From Pelecanus crispus (taxonomy: Eukaryota > Chordata > Aves > Pelecaniformes > Pelecanidae): DNA of 64,000 nt. The notes below the pieces were generated by a model that worked only from the letters and a program-made list of their open reading frames with translations, was not told the DNA's origin and ran no database searches. Each line of letters starts with the position of its first letter. The first letter of the stretch is position 1. Positions 48,801 to 63,800 of this stretch are shown here, piece by piece. Where the stretch lies: positions 33,567,044-33,631,043 of the forward strand of contig NC_134649.1 of NCBI RefSeq assembly GCF_030463565.1. Reading direction: 5' to 3'. Made by a program: the position numbers and the translations under genes.

Positions 48801-51800
48801 AAACAGCTGGTGTTAGTAGAGTCCCTTCCATTTGCTCCTCACCAGCCAGCATGGTGACCTGCTCCTTCCACTCCAGGTCAGTCTCTCACCCCAATGAGAC
48901 ACTGGTTCTTCTGACACACCGTAGTGATCTTTCCCTCCCTCCCTTGCCAGCACTGCAGGCATGGAAGATGTGGAGGTTACAAAGCAGGCAGTGCCTGGAC
49001 CATTCACATCACAGGTGCTGCAGGATGGAGTGGACAAAGAGATGAAAGCTGGCTGCTTCTGCAGCAACAGTCTCACAGGTTTAACTGCCCCTGTGCTCAT
49101 GTGACACCTCGAGTGCTTCACAAAACCTCCGCTTTAAGCTCACTGTGCTGCTACTACCAGTTCTGGGATGCCATCCAGAGTGGCAGACATAAGGCTTGGC
49201 AGGGCAAACTCCCTGTCCTTTCCACACTAACTTTCAGTAAGAGCAGAAGCACAGAACTGAGTCCATCTCTTTTCTCCCAGCTTTGCTGTGGGGATGAGAG
49301 CTTTTATTTGCCACTACCAGAAAAGCTCACCGGTTTGACCAAGGACAGCCGTTGTGTTGGCAACAGAGCCGGAGATAGACTGCTGCCCTCCAGACTGGAT
49401 CCCAAGTCCTGGCATGACCACAGGGGACACCTGACCTGATCCTACAGACTGGGAGAAGTGGGTTCCCTTGGGAAAAAAAAATTACTCCCATTTGCTTATA
49501 ACATCAAGAAAACAGCACCCTGGAGGTATGGCCAATGTTGCTGACAGAGCAGAAGAGTGTTCACATCATGACTCCCTTTGGAGCAAAGTCGCTTTACTGT
49601 GATTCTCTCCCACAGCTGGCACACCAAATACACCTACGATTTATGGATACTTTGCTTCAAAGCACCTGTCTCCACTCCTACACCACACACGTGTCAATAT
49701 GACACTACAGATCTGTTCACTTGCAGCTTACACTTGGAGGGGAGGGAGCAGTTTGCTGCAGAACAGGGGGCCCAAACACAAAAGATGCTGTGCATTCTTC
49801 TCACCTGATACACTTTGCCATGGCAGGTGAAGCCATCTCCGATACTGTGCCAAGCGCAGGAGCAGTTTCGAGTGCCAGGGCCCGTGTACTTGCAGAGCCC
49901 AAATGGACTACAGCCTCCATTGTTCTAGCAAGAAAAGCAAAAGGCTTGCATGGAGGGGCATCACTAACAATTTGGATGGCCACTTGCATGCAGGAGCTGC
50001 TAACTACATCCAGCCAAGTGGAAAGGAAACCATTCCTCCCGTATGTTTAGTGCCTTAGAATAAACCTCACCCAAAACCTCAAGGGCTTTTCAGCACCAAA
50101 TCTTCCCATGAAACAAGACTTTCACATCTTACTTTGGAACCCAGAGTGATGATAAAACCCATGATTCCATATTTGGACATGGCAGTGAGCACAGATTACT
50201 CTTAAGCTTTTGAGCACGTCCCACACAAAATAGATGCAGAGAAACAAGACCACATGCCTCCAACCCTGTGTCACTGTTTCCACACTGCTTCTCCCACAAG
50301 AGGGAGTGCCAGGTGGCTGACATACTTGCAGGTCATTGCAAGAGGCAATGGAAACCAAACACACCAGGAAATCCCTTCAGTATGTGAAAAGGCAAGACAG
50401 CCAGCTCTAAACAAGCAGGCTAACCCTGCTCTTGCTGTTAACTGTCAGGAAAAAGGAACACTTCAAGGCTGTGGCCTTCACCTCTGGTAACAGCAAAATG
50501 CAGACATACCTGTTCACACAAGTTGATAGGATTGCACTGGCTCACGCCATCCCCACTGTAACCGGGAAGACAGTTGCAGGCAACCTGGATGGAGAACAGA
50601 TGCTCAGTCTGAAACTTGGATCCAATAAAGAAAACACACAACAGCTGAGCTGGGTGGAAAGCATGTGGTATAGCACCCATTGCTACATCCATGAATAACC
50701 ATGGTTGTGTCAACAACAAATATAACCTGAGACTGCCTCCAGCCTCTGGCCAATAGAAGGCATCTGCTTTCAAGGAAAGAGCAATCTTTCTATGCCCTTC
50801 CCGGGCAACTTTTCTATGTGGAAGGTAATAAGCACAAGGCAGCACACTGCAATGGAAAGGATTGTCTCTAAGAGAATTACACAGCTGTGACAATCTCCAT
50901 AATAATGTTGCCCTGACATCCATCTTACATACTCACCTTCCTTGGGCCTGTTTTAATGCATTCTGCGTTGGTGTGGCAGCCCCCATTGCTTTCGAGACAG
51001 AGATCAATTTCTGCAGCAAAACAATAAGGCCACGTTACTGCTGAGGGCTGCGCAAGGCAGCTGGGAATTGGTGACCCAAAGAGGTACTGGGAAAGCAACA
51101 GGGAGGACATTCCCAGCTTGGGAAACATTTTGGTGAAAAAGTGACTTGTGATAGCAAAGGAATAGAGTACAACTGCAAGTTCTACTCCTGCCACACATGG
51201 GTCTCTGACTTGTGATGAATATGTCCACAGAAAATCCCATGCCTGCCTGGGTGTGTTTTAAAGGATATGAGAGGACTGGACTCTCCCACAGCTCCATCTT
51301 AATCTTGGAGCACCGCTGTGGGACACTGCCCTCACCCTCTGTTTCTGGACCTCTCCACAACATGCATCAGGGCAAGAAACCTCTCGAGGCTATTTTGGTT
51401 CGAGACCAAAACGCTGCTCTGAGGCCATCCAGTGAGACAGGTGCCAAGGGCAAGCGTGGGCTCTCTGCCCAGTTTTGGGTAACACTGTGCTGGGGCAGTG
51501 ATGACCACTTCACTAATCATGACCTGGGAGAACGCTGAACACATACCTACAGATATCTATGTACACACGTACATGTATGTGTGCCTACATGTCAACAAAA
51601 AACAGAAAAACAGTTGAATAAAGATCAGCCAGCAATTACTTGCTTTGAAATAATCACTGCATGAACAAAGTGAAAGGAGAATTGAATTATTCAACACTTT
51701 AATCTGAAATTTTAATGCTTTAATGCTTTTAGTCTGAAGTTCCTCTTTGCACACATGATGCCTGACTGCTATCACCAAAACATGAACTGAGTACTCACCC

Positions 51801-54800
51801 ATGCAGAGCGTCCCATCTCCAGCGTAGCCTTCCTTACAAACACAGGTTCTCTCCCCTGGGGACACTTTAGTACACACAGCATGTATGGAGCAGCCACCAT
51901 GATCGATAGTGCATGGATCTATTTCTGTGACCACAAACAAGAGAACCAGAATCAGCTCAGAGCGCTAGGAAAGAAGTGCGCCAGAATGATCATCCATTTT
52001 AACAATAATTACAACATCTTATTAAAATCCCTTTGTTTCTCGATGAAATTGTAGGTCCTTTAAAGGCATAGGGCCTCATTTGGATCTGCGAGAGCCCAGT
52101 CCAAAAGTCATGCTGAGCTTAAGTAACCCCCAAATAGGATGTCTTTCCGTCACAGCATTTGCTCACTGAGGACTAATGGTTAGACAGGAAAAAAAATATT
52201 TTCCTGCATAACATAAATGTTTTCTTTTTCTTCCCCACCTCCACCCCCACCACTCATTTTCAAACAAGGGCAATACTGAAAAGAAACTGTGATATCTACG
52301 AGTGTTTTGACTGTTACAATTTTATGAGTAGTTTTTTGTTGTCTGTTTGCTTTTGACATAGACCAGGTTTGTATGTAGCTCTAGAGCAGTATCCCGAAAT
52401 CTTAGCTCATTTTGGCAGAACTGCTGCACTGCTTCTATCTAATTTTGGCATGGCCAGCAAGTAGGAGGAGCACAAAATTCTAGTGAATTGAAGCATCCAT
52501 TTTCCAGGTATTCATGACCAAAGCTGTTTTATCTTTGCCAGCATTGCTGTGATATCAGAACTAATACAACCCATTCATGTGCATCTCTCTCCACAAGCAA
52601 TAAGAACTGCTCTGCTACACTTGCCTGCTTTTTTATCCCTCTTGCAGGATCTAGCAACACAAGAGCATCCTGTGTAAAGCTCCGGATTGGAAAGCATGGT
52701 AGAGTTTATGGTGGATGGCTGAGAGGAAAAGGATTTGAATGATCTTTCCCCTGGCAACATCATGACATTTATTTCACAGACAAAACCGTTGTCTTTGCAT
52801 AGCTTCAACAAGTGTTTGCAAGCCTTGAATCTTGCCCACACTTGCTGGACATACCTGTGCAATGGGTCCCATTCCCTGTGTATCCAGCAGAACAGAAGCA
52901 CATAGGTGGGGAATCTGCAGAACTATTGAGGCAGCTGAAACAAGAAAGGGATAAACAATCACTGATGACACCTCCTGATTTGCTCAGCCAGTGGGAAACA
53001 CTATACAAGTCTGGCATGTGCAAGTTAGAGTCCACACTGACCACAGGAGGAACATGCCTGAAGTTGCTGAATATTCCTTTAGAGCACCAAATACTCAGGT
53101 CACACTGGCCAGGAAGCTGGCATCCAAGCACAGGCTTCACACCTTGCACAGTGCACCTTCACCATGTTCATGTGCTTCTGCACGGTACAACAGAGATGGC
53201 TGGGTCCCGGTACCACAAAATAGGAGATCAGATAATGGATGAAGAAGGCAGCAAGAAGGAGTCATCACAGCCCATCAACCTATTTAATTCCTTGGCAGGG
53301 GCAGGCAAGGCAGAAAGGGCTTGTCAGTGGCTGATTTGCTCCATGAATAAGGCCAGACTTGGAGTACCTTGGAGTCTCTGCTTTCTCCCATCCACACATG
53401 CAAAAGGAACTTGGAAAGAATTTATGCTCAAACAGACAAAATCTTTGGGGAAAGTGGATGCGGCTTAGCACCAAAGAGAGTTCCCAGGATGGAAATGACA
53501 TTTATGCACCTTTAATGAGCAGGCACCTCCTCCTAGCCCTCTGTGAAGCCCTAAACATAGAATCACCTCTATGTAAAAACACACATGGCTTTCTCAGAAT
53601 GACCCAGCCCCTTGTCTGTACTTACTTGGCCATTTGATGGCAAGTGTTATTGCATAAGTCAATCTCGATTCCTGCAAGGGAAAACACAAATGTTACTTGG
53701 CATTTTCAATTTAGCACTTGCTAGGGACATTTCTGCCATCTAGAGTAAAAGACTCTGCAAATAGCATCACTGCCACACTTGTGGTGCCCTGACTGATGAT
53801 GGGACACAGCAGCAGTTATACTAACTCTCACATCCTATCTGGCAGCAAGAAAACCTCATGGGACTTATCGTCTGGCATTTTGCAATGGAGTGAATTCAAT
53901 GTTCTCTGAGCTAACGGTTCAATTTGATCCTACCTGCATGGCCTCCACATTGCTAGGAATGAAACAAGAACTGAAATCTCATTAATCCAGTCATACAGAG
54001 CCATCTGGCTTTGCCCCATTTGAAGCAAAAAGATGAATTTGTTTCATGCTTTACATTTACACGAGACAGGACAGCTCCACACAATTTCCATTTCTAAATG
54101 CCACCAAAACACTTCACTACAAAATCAATCCCTATGTGCAAACCTTTAAAATCCCAAATTATTTAGGAGCTCATGTTCCCCCCCCAGCCCAATGGCAATC
54201 ACAATCCCAAATCCCAGGAACAACCATCTTCAACATATTACTTTGACACAATGACATATTGAGAGCTGCAGACCACGGCCTGAGCTCCCCTAAATCAATA
54301 GATCTAGTGAGCAGAAAAAGCAACTCAGCAGACACACTGGGGCCCTTGGGAGGCTTCAAATCAAGACCTGCCACCTCCTCAGGCAATAACAGGAGTCATG
54401 GTCAACCCAATCTGGCTGAGAGCTTCCATGTCTCTCCCAGGGCAAGAGGCTGTTGTTGAGGTGCCTCAAATCTCAGTGGGGACAGAAGCAGGTGATACGC
54501 TTTTCCCTACATGAAATTCACCCAAGTAACTTCAGGGCTCACGTGCTGTTGGGGAAGTCACACCACAAATGCAGCTCGTGTGCAGGAATGAGCTAGCACA
54601 GTCTGATAAGCTTTCTGGGGGATGCAAAGCACATACAACTGTGGTCACCTTGCTCAGCTGACAGAGATTTCTCTGCCAAAAAGGCAGTATTACACCATGG
54701 GCCCCTTCACACTCACTCACTTTCTTGGCAGGTGGGGCCCTTCCATCCTGGGAAACACTCACAGCTCCCGTCCCCTTCTAGTCCATCGTTACATATGCCG

Positions 54801-57800
54801 TTGTCGCAGGCACATTCTGCAGGGGAAATACAAACACTCATCACTGTCAGACCAACCAGGTCTCACAAGCAGAGTGTCACTGCCATTTCACGCGTTGGTC
54901 TGTTCCTAATCCAATGCATCAAGTTGCCATAAGAAAAAAGTCACAGGAGTGTCTTCTCTTGTTCCCCTGCTACTAGGCCAAAAAGCCCAGGAACAGACCA
55001 CCCACCTCTACTTTCTATAGTTTGGGTGGCAGCAGAATGAGTGGCATAGCACATTCAGTCATGCCTTGGTTTGAGGATGAAAATGGGGCCACTCCTCTGG
55101 CTGAGCACAAGCGCTTATTCCCACTGTCCCTCTCTCAGTGGCCTGCCAGCTGTTTGCCTGTCTCAGAGGTCTTGGGACATTTCTTCCTTCCCACCACCCC
55201 TCCTGAGAGTTGAGACATGGCCACTTTTCTCCCCTTGCAGGCAGGATGGTGGAGACCTGTGCATATAGCCACTGGTGTCACCTGATTTGCAGTCAGCTCC
55301 GTATCGGCCCACTTCGCACATTTCGCAGGCAGTGCCGTGGAAACCCTCCAGGCAACGGCACTCTCCGCTGCCCTCGATGCCGTCCTGGCATTCCCCGTTC
55401 CCGGAGCACCACTGGCCTGGCTTCCCTGGGCACATCTCACACATGTGTCCGTAGTAGCCGGGGCAGCAGACAGACCTCTTGGGAACCAACAAGAACAGGT
55501 CAGTGTGAGCCATCTTGTGCAGCACAGACAAAGTACAGCTTTATTGCGGAAGCTACTATACTTGTTTAACTATGCAATAGCCACCATTTCTGACAACGTG
55601 TGAAAGGACCAGATGGGCATGGTTAGGATGAAGTGAGCCCCCCAAAATGGGGTGCTCTGTTGCCCAGAGCCTCATGTAAAGGTCTGCACTGCCACTTGAA
55701 CAACACTGGCCATTTGGTAACGCAAATGTTCAGTCCTGTGCCCATCCAGCCTATCTCCTGCCTGTGTCCTACCAGTGTGAGACTCTGCTGGGCAGTGAAA
55801 GGCTCTGCCAGAAAGTGATTTGATTCAGAAGCCTGATTTAACTGCTCTCATTTCTTTCTGCATCTACCTACAGACGGAGGCAACCATGATGGGACCAAGT
55901 TGGACAGTACAGATGAAGAGAAACATCATCCAACAAAGCAACACAGAAGTGCCCAGTGAGGTACAAATGCTGACTGAAACTCTGCCTGTGGGTACCATAT
56001 GCGCAACTGCCTCTCTCCCTTCTCCTCAATCTCCCATTCCCACCAAACTTTCCAGGGAAATGTTTCAATACCTGTAAGAGCTCAAATTCACACAAGTCTT
56101 TCTATTACCATTTCCTCTTCAATTGTTTTCTCCCAGCCACACATTTTCACAAAACTGGTGGGGGTCATAATAGCTGTGAGACCTTCTGCTCCTCACTTTG
56201 GTTCAGCTCCAATTAGTCATCAGTTATTCAGGAAGGTGCATGCACAAGCAAAATACCATCATTCATGCCTCATTTCCTTAGGAAACCAGACTACAAACAT
56301 TCAACTCCTTCTCTTCCTCTGCAGGACAAAACTCAAAGTAACAATACTGAAACAGCAGAACACAATCCATCCCTGGGCAGACATTTCTGCAGGTTTTTTT
56401 TTTTCTCCAGTGCCCTCTATCTCCAGGACAGAGAGCAACTCCCAGACAAGCCCAGTCTCACCTGCGCAATGACACAGATGCAGCCAGGACTTCAGCACAG
56501 GCTGTATTTCCATGGTTGTATTTCTAACACCCATCTTGCTTTTGTCAAAATGAATCTGAGGCAAATGTTTTTCTTACCAGAGAAACTTTTGCACAGGTGA
56601 AATGGCAGCCAAGTATTCCTGTATCCCCAGAACGTAATTCACAGCGAGCGAGATTCTTGCTGCCTGGCAATTCCTGTACGTATAATTAACATAGATACAG
56701 ACAGAAGATATTACAGTATTTAGACAGATTGTACATTTTGGTGCATATGGCGGTGTTCTTGCCTAACAGAGGAATAATGCTTTTTATCCTACAGGAACAA
56801 GACTAAAACTTTGGACTTCCCAGAGCTGAGACCAATGAGGCATCTCTAGACGTGAGGTCACCACACATAGTCTATTTTGATACCTGCCAAATTCATGGTA
56901 TACATGTCAGTATAAATACTGAGAAAAAGTAATTGGAAAATGGCATAGATTAAAGTAATGAAGCCTAAGAAGCCAGATGTGGCTGCTAGGCAATTCATAG
57001 CCAGCATGGAGATGAAATATTTAGTTGCTTTCCTCTCTGGAAATCTTCGTCACTCACTCACAAACAAGCTGCAGGCACAACCAGCCCATCTGTGTGAATA
57101 AGTCAATGGTCCAGGCTGGGAAATCACTATTGGCACCCCTAAATTGGCTTTCCTTGATGATAACATCAAAAGAGCAAAGACCAAAAGAGAAATCTCTTTT
57201 TTCCCCCTAAGAGGGGAAACTCCCCAAACTGCATGCTCTAAAGGCTCCTGAAATTCAGGCAAAGCCTGATGCCAGCTCTGTAAGGAGCTTCATGGTTCAT
57301 GCCTGTGTTTTTCCTGTGTAAACCTCCTTTGATGTCTGCTTTCTCTTACAAACCCTGGTAATGAATGAGCCACAGAGGATTCAAGCGCACATTTTTTTTC
57401 AGGTATCAAGATGACATCTATAGAGCAATAAAAGGACATCAAAGCACTATCTGCAAACAGTCTGTGAGATGTCACATGAATCAGAGACTCACCACAAGAA
57501 CTGACCCAGGAGGACACTTGATCCCCTTCTCACACTTGCCGCATCTTGACTAGGGCACAGAGAACAGGACAAGTCACATGTGTGCCCTCTACCCACATCA
57601 CAACAAGACACTAATCTTGAATTACAAATGGTGCTGTACAGGCTGCTGGCTGGGACAAAGACAAAGATATATTTATCTCTGTGGCTCAAAACACTGAAAG
57701 AAGAAAAATCATGATACATGACCCTCAGGTCCTGGCTGCTATCAAAGGCATCACACAAGGTCTTATTTCTGCACTCCAGAGACCATACCACAAAACAAAC

Positions 57801-60800
57801 CAGAAGAGACCCCATGTTATACCTCTTCTGAGTCTCTGAGCTGGGGTAGGGCTTTCTGCAGGCATGGAGTTCCTTCACACAAGGCTGCAAATACTTTTTT
57901 TTCTGATCTGTAAGAGGGCAGGCCTGCCTCACTCTGACCCTGCAATCTTCAGATGGCCAAGAGCCACAAGATGTGGGCTGGACTTTGGCCATGACTCCCA
58001 GACAGACCACAGCATTTCCTAGGGGAGCTTGTGGTCATGCCATGCAAGAACTGGGCTGGATTCTACTTGCATAGCTGAGTACTTGGGAGTCCCTGCACCA
58101 GCCTGCCCCATGGTTGGCACTGTGAGCGAGCCCCAGCAAGTGAACTGAACATGATTTGCATGGGAGCTACATACAGCACAAGAGCTGCAGATCTGCTGCA
58201 TTAGAAGTACAGAGTCTGAGGCTAGGAAGTGGCAAGTCTCCATGATGTCCCATTTCACATGAGGCTCATCTGGGATCAGATCACAAGCTACTGTCTCATC
58301 CCTGTGTAGGATTTGTAGGTCTTCTGCTGTTCATCAGTTTGCTTCAGCAGGTGGAGAAACCCTGTGAAATGGTAGTCAGCTCCTTGGCAATCATCATTAC
58401 CTTTTGTATGGTGGTGGTATTGGCAGTGCAACGATTCTTCTGTACCTGGAGGACCTGTGAAACCCCAATCAACATGCCATTCTTCGTCTCAAGAAATTTT
58501 CCATCCAAAGGAATATTATTGACAAACTTCTGCAAAGGAGAAGGAAATGGCTGAGACGATAACCTTCAACTCCTTCTGCATGGATTGCTTGACAGCTGTC
58601 AGACAGCCACAGTAGGCAAACTGTAAGGGTGTCCAAAACAGACATGGGTGTATCCAGCCACCAGCCTTAGAAAGTGATAGATCTAGCCAGATCATCAAAT
58701 GGCAGAACAGTCTTCCCTTCTTACCTGGGTGCTGTTTTGATAAAACATTAGCCAGTAGGAGAGCCCTAACATGCTGTTCTTATGGATTCCACTTCTCAAG
58801 TCCGTGGGCAAGAGCTTCTCTCCCAGTACAACATGGTACCGCACTGTCTCATTGTCCTAAATCCGCAAAAAACCCAAATGTTAGGACTCTCTTGACTTCC
58901 TAGACTAAAATTCAGTCAGAGGTATGGCATGAAAAGAGTTCCTAAGCAATCTGTAACAGCTAGTTAAGCCCACAGAGCCTAGTAACTCCCTATCACAGAT
59001 GACTGATGTCACCTGATGAGTCTGTTACTGGATGAAGTCATAAATGTTTTTTGGAACCTTTCAAAATGTTCAAAATTGCTGCAGATATGCCATAGCCAGC
59101 CAGAAAGGGGAACACATTGTATCATCTACCCACATTGAAATCTACTCAGCAATTTGCATTTGCAGTCCAAATATTATTTTCAGATCCCATTGCAACACCC
59201 CAGGAAACCCTCTGATTTCTCTCTGCCACATTTCTCCTAGCTTTTAGCATCAGATATGCTTCTCCTCTCCACGCTCAAATCCACTGAACTCAAGTTTATG
59301 ATCTGAGAGTGTACATGTCCCTGTACTTACTGCAATACATATTCAAACTGTAAGCAAGCAGTGAGCTTACCAACTGTGTCACATTAGCAGCATGGCAGTA
59401 TTCCTCAATGGAATTATTTCCAGGAATAAAAACTGTGTATTCTTCAGAGGACTCGATTTTTCCAATGAGCTGGTATTGCTAAAAAATGCCCAAACAGTAA
59501 CGTTAGCAATTATGCTTGTACTCACTAAAAACAAAACACACATTAAATCAGTTACAAGGGCGAGAGCGCTAGAGGAAATGCTTGAAAACTGGATATACAA
59601 CTTCTACTCAGTCACACACATCTAATTGCTTGCTCCTCCTCCCGGGATGACATAATTGCAGCTTCTCGATTATGAACAAGCCTTCCTTTTCCTCCAGGTT
59701 TCTCTGCCCTGTACAAGCATGAGAGTGCCTGCAGTAGACAGGTCATCTTCCACTGTAATAACATGCCAGAGATACAGAGATCTAACTGTAAGTATATAAC
59801 TCTTTGGCTGCTCAAAAGAGCTTTCCTAGAAGAACACTCTGGAATGGTAGGAAACAAGTCATCTCTCTTTTGCCACCAGGCAGTCCAAATTTTGGCCCAC
59901 CACTACAGGGTAAGTGGGGCATGTGCTCAAAAGACAGTTCTGACAACCACAAAGGTGGTCATGTCAGCTGCTTACCTGTAGCAGCTCCTTGAATGTGCTG
60001 AATGAGGCAACTGTCTCAAGCTGTTTCTGCAGACCTGGAGGACTCGGTGGGATATCTCCTGAAGATGGCAACAAAACCTGCAGAAAAAGCGAGCACATAA
60101 GCCAGGCTGGGCAAGGGGCTCTGGGGGAAATCACACTACACTCCTGCCCTGCTTGCAAGAAAGGCAATTAGAAATGGTCTTACTTTACACAATTCTGCAA
60201 TAGCCTTAATTTTTCTTCTGTCAGCCAAGAGAAGAGGAACTCCCCTCCCGCTTGTCCCGGAGACAAATATTTTAAACATTAAACACTGCTGCACAGGAAA
60301 CATCTGTCAAGACCTTGTGATAACAAAATATATTTTTGCCATTATATCCCTTCCTAACCGTCCAGACATATATTTCTCCTTGGCCCCGTCACAGATGCTG
60401 CAACACAAACCTGCTGCCACAACTGCAGCATTTCCCAGTATCGCATGTACCAACATACCTTATTGAGGACATGAATAATGCCGTTGCTGGCAGGGACGTC
60501 GCTGATGACTATACTCGCATTCTCGATGGTTAATACCTGCAAAAGTATCAGCGGGAGAAGCAAAAGGATTAGAAATTGCCAAGCAAGTTCAAAACAAATA
60601 TATTGTTCATTCAAGGTTGCACATGATTGCTCTGGGTACAATTTTTAAAAGATGTCTGAGTTTGAGGGCATCAATGTCCCATCCAGGCTCCCCACTGGAT
60701 ACAGCAGTTCTTAAGCAGTTTAATTTGATCCTGGTACATGTGCATTATGTAAAAAACCCTTACGCCACTCCTGGTGTTTATCCGCCATCTGGTCTGTGGG

Positions 60801-63800
60801 TTAAGGGTGGGTAATTCTGGCCTGTCGTACTTTTTGAGTTTTTCACCAGTGAAGATGCCTTCAAGAAAGTGGGCCCTGAAGGGAACAAAGGCAGGTAAAT
60901 AAATGATTAGGGCACTGTTTGTAATAACAGGGAGATAAGACCATACCACCCAACATTCTTGTCTCTCACATGAAGTAGTTAAGCATGTGAAGAGAATGAA
61001 GGAGGGAATTACTTGTCCTGATGTCATCTGCATCTACTTGACAGGGAAAATCTCTCTCTGCAAATACATGAAAAATAAACCCACTTCCCATAGCCGGTGG
61101 TCTGTTATGTTTTAAATGCCTACTAAATTCTTTGCCTGCTAGATATTTAATCTTGCTTCTATATTTATCTCAAGATAACTCTTTATTGGTCTTGTACAAG
61201 CAGAAATCCAGCTCATGGCTTTGTTACTGTTGTTTGGCAATATAAAGCAAAGGCAAGAGTCTCCTCATACCTGACTAAAAATGGCAGCATGTAGGGGGTC
61301 AGCCAGAAATCTTTCTCAGTCTTGCTCAAGTTTTTGATAGCTGCCTCCGATGGCACCAGGACAGTGACATTGGTTCCTGCTGGGATGCTGAAGAGAGATT
61401 TCTGTTGTCCAAAGCACAAAAATGAACAAATAAGACATGCCAGTGTCACATCTGTAGTGCAAAATATAATCAACAGTCATCCCGCATATATGGTCCAGCA
61501 GCACAGCAGGGTCTCCTGGGTGTGGCAGGTAAATGCTGTTGGCAATCAACAAATGCCACAGATGGTTTAGCCAAAACAGGTGACACCTGTTTGCCAAGGG
61601 AAAACCTGCTGCTTTAAGCCCTACTTTTTGTACATCAATTAATCTTCAAAAGCCATTCAGTCATATCCATAAATCCTTTCTGAACCCTCAACATCGGTTT
61701 TGGAGGAGGGACCAAGATTATTCCTGGCAAAAGCAATGTATGCAGCAGGACAGGTAAGCTAAAGCCCATTTAGATGCTGTACAGCATAGCATGCTTCCAC
61801 AGACTTGCTGCAGTCTGCGGAGTGTCTCTGTTGTTGCCACAAGAGACAGGGAAGCAGTAAGAAGAAAAGGAACAAACATACAGTCTACCTTCTCAAAGCA
61901 TGCTCTTCTGAAAAATAGCTATTATAATGCTACCCCTTTTTCTTTCCCTTCTGTGCTATTTCATGATGGCCAGGAGTTACAGATGATACAATCATGAAAA
62001 TTAAGTGTAACAGAGACCCAGCTTCCTCTGGTGCTAGAAACAAGCCCCCCAAAACACACTCACGACCCTTGCTCTATCACAAACTCCAGAGCTTTTCTAC
62101 ACACCTGCTCTGTAACAATTTCTCCTTTGCTGTTGTTTTGGGTTTTTTTTTAATGAAAAAGATAAATGGAGTTGCTTTTTCTCTAACAGCAGTGTTCACA
62201 GGGACTTCACTTCTACCGAACGTACCCATGCGGGCATCCCATGGCTGTTCTTACCTTAAGCCAGTCGTAGAAGCCTGCAAAGTGGGAATTCCAGGCCAGC
62301 TCCTTCCAAATAGAAAAAACAGATGGGTTACCCCTGCTGAGCACTGGGGTTGCAGGGCTGGGAGCCCCAGGGTGGGGGAAAGGAGCCCTTCGCAATATCA
62401 AATCTGGCAATAATGACTTAGACATTCCTCTCTCACAACCATTACAGGCACTGTGTATCATGGGGAGGGATGGGGACTCCTAAAACCACACTCCAGCCAT
62501 TAAAAAAATATATTCCCAGATAAACTCTTTTCAACTCATCTGCAATTGCTCATGTTTATCAGGGGCAAGGATTGAATCTACAATGGCCTTTGATATTTCT
62601 AATGACAGACAATGGGCCTAGCAGCTCTGACCTGAAAAACTTCCCAAACAACAACAAAAAAGATGACTTATTGCACAGGACAGACAGGGGTGAAGCAGCT
62701 TAGAAATTTTTGCAAACGGTTTCATGAACACACTGGCCTGGACACCAGTTCTGTCTCTGTGGCCTTGGGCAGACACGTGTGCTGTGTTGTCAGGCTGGTG
62801 GTGGGAGGAGTTGTCAACTCAGGTAACAGAAAAGGAAAGTAAGAGCAGAGCCATTTCTCTCCAATATCAAGAAAACCTCAGACATTTGCTTTTCACTCAC
62901 TTTTAGAATGTCCCCATAACATGTCATGCCATCCCCCATGTAGCCTTGAGGACAAGTGCAGGATCTCTCTCCTCCTCCAAGGGGTATACACATAGCCTGC
63001 AAATACAAGGAAAAAAGAAATTAGCAAACACAGGTTATGCAGTGTTACACCTATCTAGGAAATGAATTCTGGCCTCCCATGGCCTGGGCTAGAGTTGCAC
63101 ACAGAAGCACCTTCCTCCTGTTGCCTTTATGGTGGCACCGAATATATACCTCATGCAGCAAAGCCTAGGTGATGGCTTTGGTTGCGTGAACTCACAAAAA
63201 TCAGAGGATCCGCGCAGGTAAATCAGAGACCAAACCTTTGTAACAGCTCAGTGGCATGCCAATAAGATGACATAGCATAAATCCTTGCAATTTTTTCGAT
63301 GCCAGGGCTGAAAAACCTCTCTCAGGGAGCAGAGAAACCTCCACCGCCATGCCAGCCTTGGGACAACACTTTAGCTACTCACCAAGTCATGGCAGCCACC
63401 GTTGTCCATGAGGCATGGGTTGATTGCATCACAGTTGTGGCCATCGCCAGCATAACCCCTCTTGCAGACACACTTGCTCTGCAAGAGAGAGACATTTCAA
63501 TTTCATAGACCTATCAGAGTGTCCTCATTTGCTACCCAAAAAAGGTCTAAGGCAGCAAAACCTATCCTTGTTTTCCAAAGTTTTTTTCCTGGTCCCTCAA
63601 GACCTGGAAATGTGGAGATATTTCCTTAGCAGGGCATCATTCTCTATCACAGCACACGCGCTGCCTGATTACTCAAGCACATTGATCCCTTGCACTGCTT
63701 AGCTGGCAGGGGCATGTCACTTGAAGATGATGGTTTCCATCTTTATTTCCAGCGTTTCAGGGAATGACACAGACTTAGTGAATGGCAGAAAGACAAGAGG

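Noticed and set aside
52812-53468. 218-codon plus-strand open frame antisense to STAB1 exon -29
   Set aside because: Antisense to a confirmed exon and intron, with no recognisable domain.
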